Shown: positions 14,050 through 28,183, numbered from the stretch's first letter. The stretch is DNA of 64,000 nucleotides from Gymnorhina tibicen (GCA_013399875.1 VXAZ01007501.1:1712155-1776154); one strand, 5' to 3'. Numbers and translations are program-made. The notes: generated by a model from the sequence alone, not told the origin.

Positions 14050-14291
14050 GGCCTGTGCTGACAGGAAAAGGGACAACCATCTTCAACTAGAAAAGGGTAG
14101 ATTTGGATTGAATGTTAGGAAGAAATTTTACTATGAGGGTGGTGAGACAGTGGGCTGGGTTGCTCAGAGAAGTTGTAGATTGGTCAGTGGAATCTGATCC
14201 ATTGGAAGGTGTCCCTGCCCATGGCAGAGAGAATGGAAATAGATGACCTCTAACAGTCCCTACCAACCCAAGCCATTCTGTGGTTCTCTGA
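14050..14291 (+). mobile_element. CR1 LINE 3' end, sense
   Basis: From about 14050 the sequence follows the CR1 3' UTR: 'TGACAGGAAAAGGGACAACC', then 'GATTTGGATTGAATGTTAGG', 'GAAGAAATTTTACTATGAGG', 'GGTTGCTCAGAGAAG', 'TGTCCCTGCCCATGGCAG', 'GATGACCTCTAACAGTCCC' and the tail 'CCATTCTGTGGTTCTCTGAT'. The block between the 'AGAAGTTGTAGATTGG' and 'GTGTCCCTGCC' landmarks is shorter than usual, so an internal deletion is likely. The element is 5'-truncated and has no protein-coding part. Confidence 0.88.
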
Positions 14292-17200
14292 TACTGAATA
14301 ACCAGAAGTCAATAAGGAGTTAAGTCACTTTTAGCCATGGTTAAAAGATCTTCTATGAAAGGAAAACTGAACTGAAAATATGTTTTCCTACATATATTTA
14401 TTTTTCATCAATGTATCAAGAGCATCTGTATTCTTACTCTGATTTATCTTCAGGATTAAAACAAAATTAGGTTTCTGGGTTTTGACTAGTAGTCTGATAT
14501 TCTATGAGTCCTATTAGCTGTGATGCTTACATTACCATTATACATTAAAGGGTTTCTTTTTTTCCCTTTCTGCACAGATTAGCAAATAATATATTTTTCT
14601 AAGTAAAATTTTTTACTATCACATCTTCCTACATAATCAATGTAGTTTTTAATACAATTTTTTATGAAATGGAGAGGATTTCAAACAAAACATCCTTGAA
14701 GCAAACTAAATCTGTAGTATAAGCCCTTTGCATCTCACTCCTTGCGCAAAAGCCTGAAAGCCAACATGTTTGGCTGTTAGTAAAGTGCAAGTTGAATTGT
14801 AGAAAATTGACAAACTCACTATCAAAAGGAAAAAACAAAATATGGTTGAAAGCCATATCGGTGCAGCTATCAAACCAAAGTCTATTCAGCCATGTTTTAT
14901 ATCCATTTTTTCTTTAAATTGGATTGGTATCTGTTTTCTCCTTACCATCACCATTCAGTAATTTCAGGACTGGGAAGCCCCATGATCAAAGCTGTTGAAT
15001 TGCAACACAACACAGATGAAGAGCTTATAAAATAAACTCCTGCAACTATTTTACTAATTAAAATAGAGCTGGGGAAGTTGTTAATGCACTGGCCTGTGAC
15101 CATCCACACTGTTTATTTTTTAGCCTATTTCCCAGCATGGTCTTGATTCCTATCAGCTACCAATTTCTCGGACAGTGCCCAGACACTGTTAAGGGAAAAC
15201 AGGAAACAGGAAAATTTGCTGCAGCCATCTCTTTTTGCGGGCAAAGAGAATTCAGGCTTACGGATGTGTGTACCCTGCATCCTTTTGCTGGGTCTATCCT
15301 TGAAAGTAGTGGCTGTGAAACACTGTGAAATGGCATGTCAAAATATCAAAATTCAGGCAGAAATTAAGTGACAAAGTCACTTAGAATTGTTGTCTCTTTA
15401 GACAGGACTCCTATCACTCCACCACCTTTGTCTTCTGTAATGTAACTCCTCTAGATTCTTTCTGTTTGAAGCACACTAAGAAATGCTGCAGGGTTAGGTG
15501 AGCAATAACAGTGGATATTGTCACCCTTTGTTAACTCATTTAGTAATTTTTCTGGAACTTACATTGCCTTAGAAACATGTTGAGCTCTTGAAAGTTTTGA
15601 AGACTAGGAAGATACTTTGGATTTATATACATGTTTTCCTTCTGTATATAAAGAAGTAAAAAAAGTATGGCTTTATTTTTCCTCATTATTCAATGGAATG
15701 TACAATTTCACCCCGCTGACATAATTTAAAGTATAATGCACTGAATAACATGATTAATGTGGTCAGGAAAAATTCAGTGTTTTGCAGTTTTTGTCATTAT
15801 TATTTCCAGTCATGAGTCCACACTAGCATTTGTCTTTATTATTTTTCTGATATATTGGATTAGCCTTGGAACAGAAATCTTTGAAAAGGAGAGATCTCTT
15901 GAGTATTGAAAGTATTGCATCAATCTGCTTACTCCAAGAACTATAATTTCATGGCCTTGAGAATATAAAACTGCTGTATAAGGAAAGCTTGTTCTTAATA
16001 ATAATAATAATAATAATCATAATAATCATCACAATAATAATGCTGCCAGGGACTACTAAGTTTGCCAGCATTTTTGCATTCTACTGCAGGGGTGTAGAGA
16101 ACTTTGAATCAGAATTTATTTAAGAAAAATCTCATAACATTTTCTCAGACTGAAAAATAGAAACTTTGAGATGGTGTTAAATAAGGCAGCAAAACCACTT
16201 TTTGAGCTCAATTTTCATTACACCCTATTAAAAACATTTATTATTTCAGTGGATTTGCACTGAGAGAAAGACATGACTGTGTGTTTAGACTCAGGCAACC
16301 TGCCTTAATTTGCTGTCTTGTCTGGCAACTTGCATCCTGGTTATTTTGAATCAATTTACTTGAAAACACATAGAGGAGAAATTAATTTCTTGAGCACTGT
16401 TTACTAAAGCCACCACAGACACAAAAGCTGCTGACACAGTTAACTTCTCTCACCAGATATAAAACAAAACCAAGATTTGGTGCAAGCACTTCTGGGTATC
16501 ATCTACACTGACTAATGCATATTCATTTTTTCCAGATAACCTTCTTTATCCATCTCCTGAAATTCTGTCTAAACCTGCCTTATGCAATTTTATGCAATTT
16601 TATGGTCTGTTGCTGGAGTGTACTAGCAACTCTTTGGAACATTCTATTTGTGACTGCTTTTCTTGGAGTCTGCCTCAGTGCATGTAGAGATGTTTACTGG
16701 TGTGCTGAATTTTGATTTAAAAATCGCAAGCCCATGTGAAGATGTATTTGAGCTAGCATGGAGTTGAATTAGCAATGAAATATCTTCATGGAGAATGCTA
16801 GATAGAAATTTCAATTTTATTTATGGGAAAGCATCTGCCGAATGCTGTACAAGGCAATCTCCAGAGTAAGAATATTTGCTTCACAGTCACAATTTTGTAA
16901 AAGAAATTCAGGTGATGATAGTTTTGCTCCTGGCACACTTCAGTTCTGTTATTTCTTTCATTGCATTTCACCACTGAACAATTTCAGAAGGTAAGACTTA
17001 AAAAAATCACTACAAAACTGGCTTTTTTTTCATGTATTGCTTCCCTTCAATAGTCAATCAGTATAAAGAAGAATGTAGTCTTTAAAATGTGCTCTTCTTT
17101 TTAATTATATTAAATATACCTAACAATAAATTTTCCAGTTAGTGTTCACTCTTAGTACAATCACAGCTTTTCATTATGGGTATCTGGGAAGCAATTTTTA

Positions 17201-19712
17201 GTCAAGGTAATGTCACTCTCTAGATCTCAGGAAGTGCATTTACATCTAATTAATGGGATTAATTAAATCAGATCCTTACAGGAACTTCCACTATTGTTTG
17301 CCACAAATAACTGAATAGACAACAAAACTGACTGTATGAAATGTTGTTTGTGCCTTCCCCTTTCACAGGAAGATAAAGAATTCAGACTGGTCTGAGATAG
17401 CTCCTGCCTCTTCCCAAGATGGAGCTCATAAAGTCAACTAAAATATGTTTGATATTCTGCTGGAATCTGCATAATTGCTTTGGATTCATCTCAGAGAACA
17501 GCTTGGAAAAATAATTCAGCCCTGTCATCCATGGGCAGGTATCACAGGCTTATTAATCCTTCCCTCATGTGGTGGGAACAGGGCAAGAGAAGGGTAGGTA
17601 CAGCCACTCTCCATCTGGCTTTAATGTTCACATCAAAGACTGCCTTTTCTTGTGGATCAGGGGGAAAGCATATACAATGCCTCAGGCGCCAGATACTCTC
17701 TAAGCTTAGTCTTAGTCATCTGTTCAAAGTTTGGTTAAAATGGAGGAGGAAAGAGGGAGGAACCCAATGCCCTTGACAAACGCAGGCTTGCTTCCCTTTA
17801 GCTGTGTCTAGACAGTTTTGCAGGTGGTCTTTTAGGCAGTACTGGCCTATTGTAGCCCTTGTTCCTGACTGCAGGATATTAATCATCGGATTGGTACGGA
17901 TCTTTCTTGTCATTAGCTTCACCTGTCTCTTTATTCCCAGTTTCACAATAACATAAAAGCAACAGTGACAGCTGTCCTGGGGAGACAAGTTGCTTCCTAC
18001 AATTCTCCTACTTAATTTTAGTCCCTCCTAACAGCCTGTTGCTCTATTGCTTGTGCTCACCAGGATGGGGGAAGAGCACTAGAAGTCATAGAGAGACACT
18101 GTCTGCAGAAGGCTCCAAGACTGCCTCATGACAAGTTTGGGGTTCATCCTCATTGTCTGAAGGCCTGTGCCTCTCCTGACTTCAAAAGCATCAAGATTAA
18201 GGGTATTTTACAGAATTATGTATTAGAGTACCCCAGGTCCTCCACCTGCAGTGTACTATTGAATTTGGACTGGAGTTCCTTTAAAAACCCACACACTATT
18301 GTATTTACAAGGCATGGCTTTGACATATGAATTTTACTTTTGCTAGGGAAGTAAAGAAACTTATAATAGGTGATGTCTACTTTCTTTTTTTTTTTTTTTA
18401 ATTAATTTTTCATGAAATCCAGAAAGAGGAGGTAGAGTTGCTAATGTTTCTAATTTTACTGCCAGACATCTATCCCTGAAGTCTGTCTCACTTACAAAAA
18501 GCCAAACCCAAACAAGAAACCTTACTTTTGATTCAGTAGTAAGTTTAAGATGTAATTATGTAAACTAATCTTTTTAAATGACACTTTGCTAAATTAAACT
18601 GTTTAGGAATGAAATTTAATTAAATCCTACTGCTTGCAGAACTGAATAATATTAGAACTTAAGAGTTATATGATTTCAGAATTTATGTGAATCTTCGTAC
18701 TTAGCAGTGGATCATATTTTGATGTCTACTTTAGCTTTAGTTCTTTTTATTTAGTTAGCAAATTAAACCACTGACAAAAATAGTCAAAACTATATATAGT
18801 GTGTGTATATCTGTTTACCAGCCTTCATGATTCCCATATATAGTTACAAGATTTTGACTTTCATCAGGAGTCTGACAAACACAATTACAGGGGAAACATG
18901 GATAATAGAAAAGGATGACATGACTAACTAGACAACAACTAAGAATTTATTCCTTATTGAAGTGTTGTGCCATATCTGGGAAATAAATGTGTTTCAGAAT
19001 ATTTAATTCGTCTTTTCCCATTAAAACATGGACCTAGACAGCAGGGCAGCACATTTTACACCTGCAGTAATTGTTTCATTGTGAAGTGCCAAAGCAGTGG
19101 AAATGAGAAACTTTTTGTGGAATGAAACAATCTAGCAGACTGATTCTCTGTGGAGGCATATTCTGTAAATTGAAATGTTCACTGACAGCAGATTTATGCT
19201 TGAAGTCAGCAGGTTTTTCAAAGGGCTTGTGTTGTATCATTCTTGGGTGGATTAGAAATGGTCATCTTGGTTTTCTTTATAGTTTGATATGTAGGTCTGT
19301 AAATAAGAAAGGTAAGTTGAGCAAACCTCCATTTGTGGAAATTACCTGGGGAGGTTTCTACAAGTTACTGATACCTCTCAATGTCCTTTTGAGATAGTGG
19401 GAACTGAGATTTACAATGATTTTGGAGATTCACATAGTAAGTAACATACCTCTATAATGAATATATTTTTTTCAATATGTCAAATATATTTGACTTTATA
19501 GACACAGCATAGTAGTGCACTTACCAAAAGTGAGTAAAAGTCCTGATCTTATTCTTGTTCCTGGAGAATTTCTTCCACTAAGTGCTTATCAGTTGGGATG
19601 CTGAATATGTTTTGATGCATAAGAAGTTTTATTTGTGGTTATCTTTATATGCCTGCAGTATCTGATTGTCTCAACCGACAGAAACTCACAATTTCACCAC
19701 AGTAATGTGAAT
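14292..19712. other. Noncoding AT-rich unique sequence
   Basis: I see no gene. There is an imperfect AAT/CAT microsatellite at 15996-16041, a tandem pair of the 10-bp unit TATGCAATTT at 16580-16600, and a T15 run at 18385-18399. The part 17370-18260 is richer in GC than its surroundings and has overlapping open frames on both strands (98 and 90 codons). I could not tie it to a known protein or repeat. Confidence 0.55.
15996..16041. repeat. Imperfect (AAT)n/(CAT) microsatellite
   Basis: About eight AAT units followed by interruptions of ATCAT and ATCATCAC and then AATAATAAT. The interruptions suggest an ageing array. Confidence 0.88.
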
Positions 19713-19739
19713 GTAAATTTCAATGAAGGCAAGGATAAA
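19713..19739 (+). repeat. 27-bp direct repeat, copy 1
   Basis: A 27-base block beginning GTAAATTTCAATGAAGG and ending AAGGATAAA is present here and again, base for base and in the same orientation, at 23616-23642. The flanks do not match obviously. It may be a fragment of an unrecognised dispersed repeat or a small segmental copy. Confidence 0.85.
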
Positions 19740-22700
19740 AGTGAATACTGGCAATATTGAGAAGCCTTTTCACTGACACTCCCAAAGATCCTTAGTACTC
19801 TGACTTGTGATTTAGACAGCATTGTATAAAGGGTACTTGTTCACTTCTGGAAGGTGAGAGCAGTTCATGAGGTCTTACAGAAGCAGACTTTTGATCAGAC
19901 CTCTTATTACTTGCACCTTTTTTCAAGCATTTCCTCTCAGTGGTTAGAGTGCAATTGGTTCATTGCTGTCCTGGAGAGGATTTGTTCCGAGTATTCACCT
20001 AAGCATGTCATTATACCAAATACAGTGCAAAGGAGAACTGACTCTTATTTCTGTCCATTTGTACAATGGAATAAGTATCTAGAGAGCCTAATACCAATTT
20101 TCTGGAAATAGACTAGGTAAGAGAAAATGGGATCCAGGCTCCCTTTGTATGAACTTCTACATATATATAGGAAAAGCAGGTGGGTATGTTACACTTCAGG
20201 CAAGCCCAGTTCTACTTGGTTGCTTCTATCAAGAGGTCTAATTACATAAGTAAGAAACAGACAGAAGAACTTGTTACAGTGCATTTCAAAGGCTCCCTTT
20301 GCTCATGACTTTGTTTTGTTGTCAAAGGAAATAACACTGTACTAAATCCAATTTAGCAGAGCTGTCACCAATTTGTAAAGCTCTCATTGCACAGGAGTAA
20401 GAGTGAGAGTGCAGTTCCTTTTTCAATACCAACCTAATCATCAGTGCAGTCCATTAAGAATCCATGGGTTGAGTTACTTTGTCTCAGTTTCCTTGATCAA
20501 TTTGGATGTATGGAACACATTCCGTTTTACTAACAAGGTACGTAAGCCTAGGTTGACAAAGTATTATTTGGATCAGGTACCTGTGGCCTCTTTTCCTCTC
20601 CAGCTGCAGGTAATTCTGCAGTAGTCATGGTGGTCAGAAGAGCTGGTTACACTTATGAAAACCACACATCTCTAAATGCCCTGAGAAAGGTTGCAACTTT
20701 TAGTTGGAAAGACCTAAAATCATGACACAAAAGAAGTCAGGGATGCTGTCAGAGGAAGAGATCCTTCTGCCAGCATTAGGCTGCATAGGAAAATATGCCC
20801 CAATAGTCCTTGGAAGTGAGCTCTACCTCACAGGACAGAGAAAAACCAAAACTCCAGTACTGCTGTGTCCATCTGACCTGTGGGGAGACTCTTCACCTCA
20901 AACCTAGCATGTGTAAGCAGGATACAGCAGCCAGCATGCAAGATGCTTTAATTTCATGGCCTAGAACATATTTTAGTGTTAAATTACTGATATTTGTAAA
21001 CTTTACATCTACCTAAAAAGCTTGAGAAATAACTTGGAATGTGTTGAAGGATAGTCCTTCTCTCAACTCATTTTGAAAGTTGATACTTTATTTGAGACAA
21101 TGAATAGTTAGTCTCTAGACTGTACCACTGTTTGTATGCTTTACTCATTCAACATTTTCTTTGTTAATAATTTTAAGACCTCCACTAAAACAAATTAGTT
21201 CTTTCTCTACATCTACACTTCACTAGTTACTAAAAAGAAAGATTTCATAATCTTCATAGCATTTGAGTAAAAAGTATCTTAAACTATTCAAATTGGCATC
21301 CCACTGTATCGTAAGAATATAGATTATTAGGATGCTTTCATGAATCTTTATAAATGTCTTTCAAGTAGTCCTCCTAGACTGAAAAATAGCAAGAAAAATT
21401 GCTAGGAAATAATTTTTGTTCAGTTGCAGTTTTCGTTTATTACTTCTTAAGGAATTAACTTTTGGGGTTTTGAAACAAACACAAAGGCTTTTTCCTGTGG
21501 TTTGAGACACCCTGAGCTATTTACATTGATCCTGCATTAGTGTAGCTGAATGTTTCAAATTCTTACTATCTTCATTTTCCCAACACTTTCATCTAACAGA
21601 AGGAATTTTTGAGGTATGGTGCATATCAGCATGATACAGAGCAGTGCCACGGAAAGGTTACTGAGCTAGCTCAGGTACTGGAAATATTTTTGCATTAACA
21701 TAGCTTCTCACTTGAGCAAACAGCTCAACTTAAAAGTAGTCTGTAAACAGTGTGGGCTTTATCAGTCCTACTGCTTTTTTCACTGTTTGCCTCAGAGCAT
21801 GTGTATTTCCTCAAGCCTTGCGTTGGGTGTTTAGACAACTGCAGGCAAACGAAGTTGCTCAGGCATTCTATTCTGAGTCATTGTCTCCTATTTGGCAACT
21901 AGGCTGAAGCCTCTCTAAAATATATTGTCCAGGTGCCACTGTTGTTGTTTTGTTCATCCTTAAGACAGAGCTTGCAGATGTTATCAAATGAAGCACAGCA
22001 GGCAAAAAGATGTCTCACCTAGCATTTGTGAGGCTTAGTTATTCCAGTTAAGATTGGGGCATGACCTTTCCGGTGTTTTGTAAAATGTATTTGTGAAAAG
22101 CTGCAAAATTTGAAAGTTGCATCTCACAGTAAGTAATGAGATTGCCCAGCGATGAGCAGGTCTGAGCCCACTGTCTGTCATATGGCACCAGTGTTTCTAA
22201 GTGCAAATGACTGCTGGGGACATGTGAAAATATGCAGCTGACAAATGCATGCCTCTTTCAGGTGGCAATGGCAGATAAGGCTGGTAGTATGTGCTGGAGT
22301 GTGACTGAAATTGAGGTAAAAGTAACTAGCTAAATAAAGCTCCTGTACTTTTATTAAAAAATTCTAAAAATCTATTTATTACTGTTTAAAAAAAAGATTC
22401 TGCACTGTCCTTTAACTGTATACATTCTATTAGAAAAACGCATTTTGTTTAAGTTATAAATGAGCTAAACTTTAAAGCCAGGATGACATTTTGTATCTAT
22501 GTATCTATAAATTTATGAGTGTGCATATATTTATAATGTTCCTATATATTTATACACATACGCACTACAAACAAAAGATCACTTCTGCAAAAACAGTATA
22601 AAGTACATTCAAACACTTGAATCTTTATGTAGGGTTTGCTTGGATTCCAGTCCCAAGTCCAAGAAATTTAAAAATTATAAATACTGACTGTGGTGAAATG

Positions 22701-23615
22701 GCTAAGAATAACAGCCTGGGTCTGATACTGTGAGATTCTGAAAATGTCTGCAGCACTAAAAGGGTGATGTTCTCTGTGGCAGAGTGAGAGTCTCCATGAC
22801 TTCATTATGTTGCTTGATTTGTATCTGAATGCTGAGCTTTGTGCTCAACCACTTCCACTCTGAGGTGATTTGTCACTGGAAACATGCAGACCATTTGGGA
22901 TCACTGAAGTGATTTGCTGCTGTAGGGCAGTTGTGTGCATGGAGGTTGATGATCTTTGCCTCTGCGTACAAACAGCAGCAGTACCAGGATCAGTTCTTCC
23001 AAAGCCTGTTGTCCCTTTTCAGAAGGTGGTAAAACTATTTGACTTCTCACCATTTTCAAACAGAGGTGTATGTGCTATCAGCTGGGGGGTTGTGCTGGAG
23101 TTCAGGATATAGTTATGTTGTTTCCAAGGGGTCACTCCATGCTGCAGCCATCTGTGAGGACACCCAGAAAAGGCATTTGGCAGTTCAAGTGAAGAAGGAT
23201 ACAGCCTTGATGAGACTGAATGTGGCGTACAGCCCTTTTGAGTGATGCAAGAATCAGTCTCACCAGAACACTCTGATTTAGCTGATTAAGGAAATTTGTA
23301 TTCCTGCTGTTGGCTGCTTCTCCAGCTGGGTTGAAAAGGGCAGAAGAAGGCTTTACTTTGAAATGCCTACTTGGCTGTGCTAGAATTTCCAGAGCAAGCC
23401 AGAGCTATCATTAACAGTACAGGTTAATGCCTGGGGGAGTAAAGGCAAAGAGTGTTTTGAGCTACTTTGAGCAGACCTTTGCCTGTCCTTAAAACAGAAG
23501 TGAAGTACATATGATTTATTATATGATTTAGTTTTTCAAATGAAGTCAAATAAGACTAACTTCCTCCCTGTAAATACTATGGTAGAAGATACACTCCTCT
23601 TTTAATTAAATAGAA
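19740..23615. other. Noncoding unique sequence
   Basis: I see no gene. Open frames of 60-85 codons overlap in several frames without recognisable domains. AT-rich blocks such as 22490-22570 (TATCTATGTATC, then ATATATTTAT) occur, but no clean microsatellite and no mobile element was recognised. Confidence 0.55.
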
Positions 23616-23642
23616 GTAAATTTCAATGAAGGCAAGGATAAA
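23616..23642 (+). repeat. 27-bp direct repeat, copy 2
   Basis: Second copy of the 27-base block at 19713-19739, about 3.9 kb downstream and in direct orientation, with no mismatch. Here it is preceded by TTTTAATTAAATA and followed by TACGGTC, unlike copy 1. Confidence 0.85.
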
Positions 23643-26600
23643 TACGGTCAAGCCAAATCTATATTATATAATAAGAATATCTAAAATGGTAGGTTCAAAA
23701 TAGCATTAAAAATGCAAGGTCCAGCAATCAGTAGTTGTAAGGTAGTACATTTTAAAAGATCTGTGAAAACAACAATTTTCTGAAGAAAGATCTGTCTTTT
23801 AGCTGAGCCTTCTTAAAAAGAAAATAGAATTAAAAAAATTATGGCTTGAAACATTATGCCCAAAGTACTGTCTAGTTACAAGTTTCAGCAGTCTGTGTGA
23901 ACAGCCTGGAGAGCCAAACAGAGCCACCCCTCATTAGCTTTTCCCTCAGTGCAGTTAGTCTACCAATGTTAGCATTTTAATGCTGGTTCATCAGTGAGAA
24001 TCTAAAAATAAGGTCTTAAAGGGAAATAATTCAGGAAACACTACGAGCCCATCTGCAACAGTGGGGTTTTTCCTATGTTTTTTTGATGGCTTTTTTTTTT
24101 CATTCAGAAATGCTTTCAGAATACTATAAAACTTTCTTTAGTTTTGATTTTGTTTTAAATGTCCTCAGTAGTTATCTTGCTACACATATATATAGCAGAA
24201 ATAGTTCATATTTCAAGTAGTAGCTTCTTTGAATAAAGAACAAAGGCTTTTTCAGATGAAATAGGCTACTGAAAAATTTAGGATGGCAGCCTGCATCTTA
24301 AACAGTCTATTTTATGCACTGAAAAGAGAAAGTTCATATAGATATTTTAGACTGTTTTCATTTTATTTCAATTTTACTATCCTGAGAAACTTTTAGAGAC
24401 ATTGGTCTGGACATCAGATTACACATCAGAATGCACTGGCATTTGGGAAAAAGATCACCTTATTTTTTACCTTTATTTTACAGTCCTTCCCTAATGTAAT
24501 AATTTTTTCCTGGTGGCATGGGAAATAACAAGGCTACATGGCCTTTGGTCTGACTTTGTGCAGGTGTTCTTACATATGCAAAACACTTTTTTTCTAACTC
24601 AGAACATGCATTACTAATGTTTTTCCTCCTAAAGCATTCATAACTTTAATTCTTTATGTAATCCATATAGGTTCTAGCTTTAATTTTTGCTTACGGCATA
24701 TTGCATATGTGTATTTTCTAGATTCTTTCAAAGAATTTTTTTAATTAAAATTTTTCTTATTCTTTTCTTTTAAAGTGATTTTCTCTAAAAATTGGTAAGT
24801 TTAAATATGAATGATCTCTCTCTTCACAGAAAAAATGCCTTTTACATGTTTTTTATAGAAGTCAGCTGTTGACAAAATTAAGATTGTCATCTTCTAGGTA
24901 TTTACAAACTAGAAACTATATGATATTAAGTGTTTCTTTTATTTTAAAAAGCTATTAGTTTGATCATTAGCAATTTAAAAACCATATGAGTACTATGGAG
25001 GCTGTCCTCTGATCAACATTATTACTTCAGACAACCATTTTGATGAAAAATGCATAACTTCAGAAAATTCAATACTCCTTTGAAAGTACATTATCAAATC
25101 AACATTTTGTTGAACAGCGAGTTACACATTCAAATGCATTTCTGTTCTTGAAAATGTACATGTTGACCAAGAGGGGGAAATTTTCTGGGGGGTGGTCTGT
25201 TTTTTTCTTTTTGAATTAATTTTTGTGTTTTTCTCTTTAAATTAAACTAGGAAGTTTAAATAATCCTGGAAGATAGCTCTAAAAAAATCACACTGTTTTT
25301 GAAATGGTTAGTGCACCAAGACAGGCTTTAAAAGTTATCCCTTCATGCTGAGGTCAGATTGCCAACTGTTATACCTTTTTCATGTGTTACGCCTCTTTTA
25401 TAGCCTGGTCCCTGTTTCTTGTACTTTGATGTTGCATTACTCTTCTACCACAACAAGGTACTTATTGTTATGGAGAAGCATTGTGAGAGAAACCTCATGC
25501 ACAAAGCAGGATATTTTAAAGGCTTTTGATGGAAAAATGAGGATTTCTTATTGCTTTCTCTTACTTGAATTTTTAATATAGTTTTCTGTAGCATCTTGCT
25601 TTCATTTTCCCTGGATTTGTTGTCTCGTGCAATCCATATGTGTAAATATCTGCAAGAGAGAGGGCCAAAGGAATGGCTGGCAGACTTCTTTGGTGATATC
25701 CAACATCTGCAGTATTTGGAGTGGAAAGAAACCTCTCCCTGGAACTGCTGTAGTGCAGACCAAGACTGAAGCTACAGATTGGCTCTGAGAGATGGCTTGC
25801 TTAGTTAATCCAGGCTTTGTTCTACTCACAGATTTGTATTGAGACATTTTCATCCTCATTGACTTTCCCATCTGAGTGCAGCTGGGTTCTTCTCTCTCAT
25901 CCTTTCCATGAAAATGTAAACAAGGCTGCTAAAAAGCTTAGTGAGAAGATATGGACTCAGTTCCTTTTAGGGTACTGATGATAACCAACTATATATCTCC
26001 AGCTCTTTCTGTAGGAGAACTAAGAGGGACTGAAGTACTCTGGCAAGCAGCAGCTCTAATGTGTTTTATATGCTCGGTGTTACACGATGCTGATAACACT
26101 CCCTTCTGTGAGAAGAGTTGACCTTGTTTTTTAATGCCAAAAGAAGTCAGTGCTAATCAGAAAGCCAGCAGGTTTGATATCTTGCATGACAATAGAATAT
26201 TAAAATAACTGTTCAACCACTTTCTTCCCTTTTTTCCCCCCCTTATGGTCAGAATAGTTATTATGATAAATTCCGAGAGAGTTTTCACACTGACATTTAA
26301 TTAAAATGAAATTACCTACCATTGTTATGGGCTACACAGAAGCTATTATTTATGTTTATATTATTCTAATACCTTATTAGACTAGGTTTGCATTTGCATC
26401 AGTATGTTAGCATGACTTGAATGATTTCTTTCTGTACTCCTTAAGTAGCAGCAAGAACAAGCTGCAGTGTTAAATACTGACAGAAAAAGATAATTCAGTC
26501 TTCTTGGAAAAGGCAGGGGGAGTGTTCAGCCGGAGGTTTCTTTTTTCCCCTGTTCTCCATTTATATTTTGTTCTATTCATTATGGCTGCTCATCACAGAA

Positions 26601-28183
26601 GCCAGCAGGATGGCTGAAGGACTAGATAGAATTTTTATCATGCTAGCTAGTTAGATTAATTCCCTGTGCATTAGAGGAAAAGATCATCTTTTAATGCAGC
26701 AAGACTTTTGTGCATTAATAGTTTTATTCTATACACTATTAAAATATAGCATAATACCGTAAGATCACTTAGAAGCAGCATTTGTCAAATGTACCATACT
26801 CTTTTTTTTTTTGAAGTAACAGAAATAACCGAAGAGGGAGGTGGTGAAGGGATTATGTCTATGATTATCATGAATTTTTCAAAGAGCAAAATAATCTGAT
26901 AGGCTTTTTAATTCCACACAGAGTAAGTTTAGAGGTCTGGGTAAGAGTGATGGTTGTGTCAATTTAAGAGTGCACAGTCAGCTGTTCCACTTCCAAAACA
27001 GCTGCTTCACAACGTCCTGCCACTTCCCACCTGGATCTCTCTGGTAACCGGGGAGCTCCCACTCTTCCTGATCCTTTCCCTCCATTTCCAAGAATTCCAG
27101 TGAAGCTGTTAGCAGATTATTGTGACTGTTTAATAAGGGCTCATGATTTCAAGGACAGAAACTACAGTGAATTTCCTACCCCTAGATATATACTGCTCTG
27201 GCTACTTTCTAATTTTCCTTGGACCTCTATGTTAATGCAGTGTCTTTTGACCTTGTGCTATGGGTATTAGCCTTGGGAATATCAGGGAGCAGCATTGATG
27301 GGCACTGCTCCATAAGGGAAGGAGAACTGGGAGCCACCTGTGACACCACGGCAAGCAAGGACAGTGATCCAAGGTTAAGGGCCACAAACAGAGCAATTGA
27401 TGGCAGTCAGCTTCAGCCAAAAGCCCAGACTAACAGACAAGTCTGTAACTTCTGAGGTAAGACTGGGATCAAACCATGATGCAAAGTCAGGACAAGATTA
27501 ATGACTTTTTTTCTCCCCTAATTTATGGATGAATAACTGCCATATATTTTAGAGATGGAGTGTCCATTTGTTAGCCAAATTCTGCAGGCAGTTGGACAGA
27601 GAGTGGGAGAAGGGAATAGGATATGCCTGCAACTCTGGGCTTGAGGACAAGGGCCACAGTACAGGCAGCCACTGGGAGGCATTTTCAGAGAGAGAGAGGA
27701 GTAAGAATTATTCCTACTTCAGCAGGAGACTGTCAAAAGAAGGAAAAATTTTTTAAGCTTTGGTTTATATGTGGCAGCAAAGATGGCTCTCCTCAGGAGA
27801 GGGTACCAACAATGTTTTTCTCTCTCAGCATTGTCTCAGACCAATTTGGATGAAATCCTGCAGGCTACAGCAGTCAAATCCTGCATGGCTCTGTAATGAG
27901 TTACAGCATATATCCACTTAAATCATTGGCATAACAATATATTTGGAGTTTAATTGGGGATGACATGAATGTAGATGAGCTGTCACATTGGCTGGAATGT
28001 TTTTTACTGTTGAGAAGCTCAACATAAAAAACAAAATGAAAACTAATGATAAACTACATATGAACTAACTCATGCACTAAACCTGCCCATCAGGTTGAAG
28101 CAAGGAAGTTTTTCTAAAAAGAAAAACTTTGAGTTATGGAGGGAAAAGTAGTAGCCTACAATATATAAATGAAGGATGAGAGA
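23643..28183. other. Noncoding unique sequence flanking the LTR
   Basis: I see no gene. Two blocks, 26240-26480 and 26600-26780, are rich in homeodomain-type TAATTA/ATTA words and look like conserved noncoding elements, but that is only an impression. A strong splice-donor-like GAG|GTAAGA lies at 27454-27462 in a slightly GC-richer stretch (27000-27460). No acceptor or coding exon could be paired with it. Confidence 0.5.

Noticed and set aside
17480..17988. Overlapping 90-98 codon frames in a GC-richer patch
   Set aside because: Frames on both strands overlap without any recognisable motif. No repeat or gene identity could be supported.
20690..20730. CR1-like words around GTTGGAAAGACCTAAAATCATG
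   Set aside because: Only about 20 bases resemble the antisense CR1 tail and nothing before or after continues the match.
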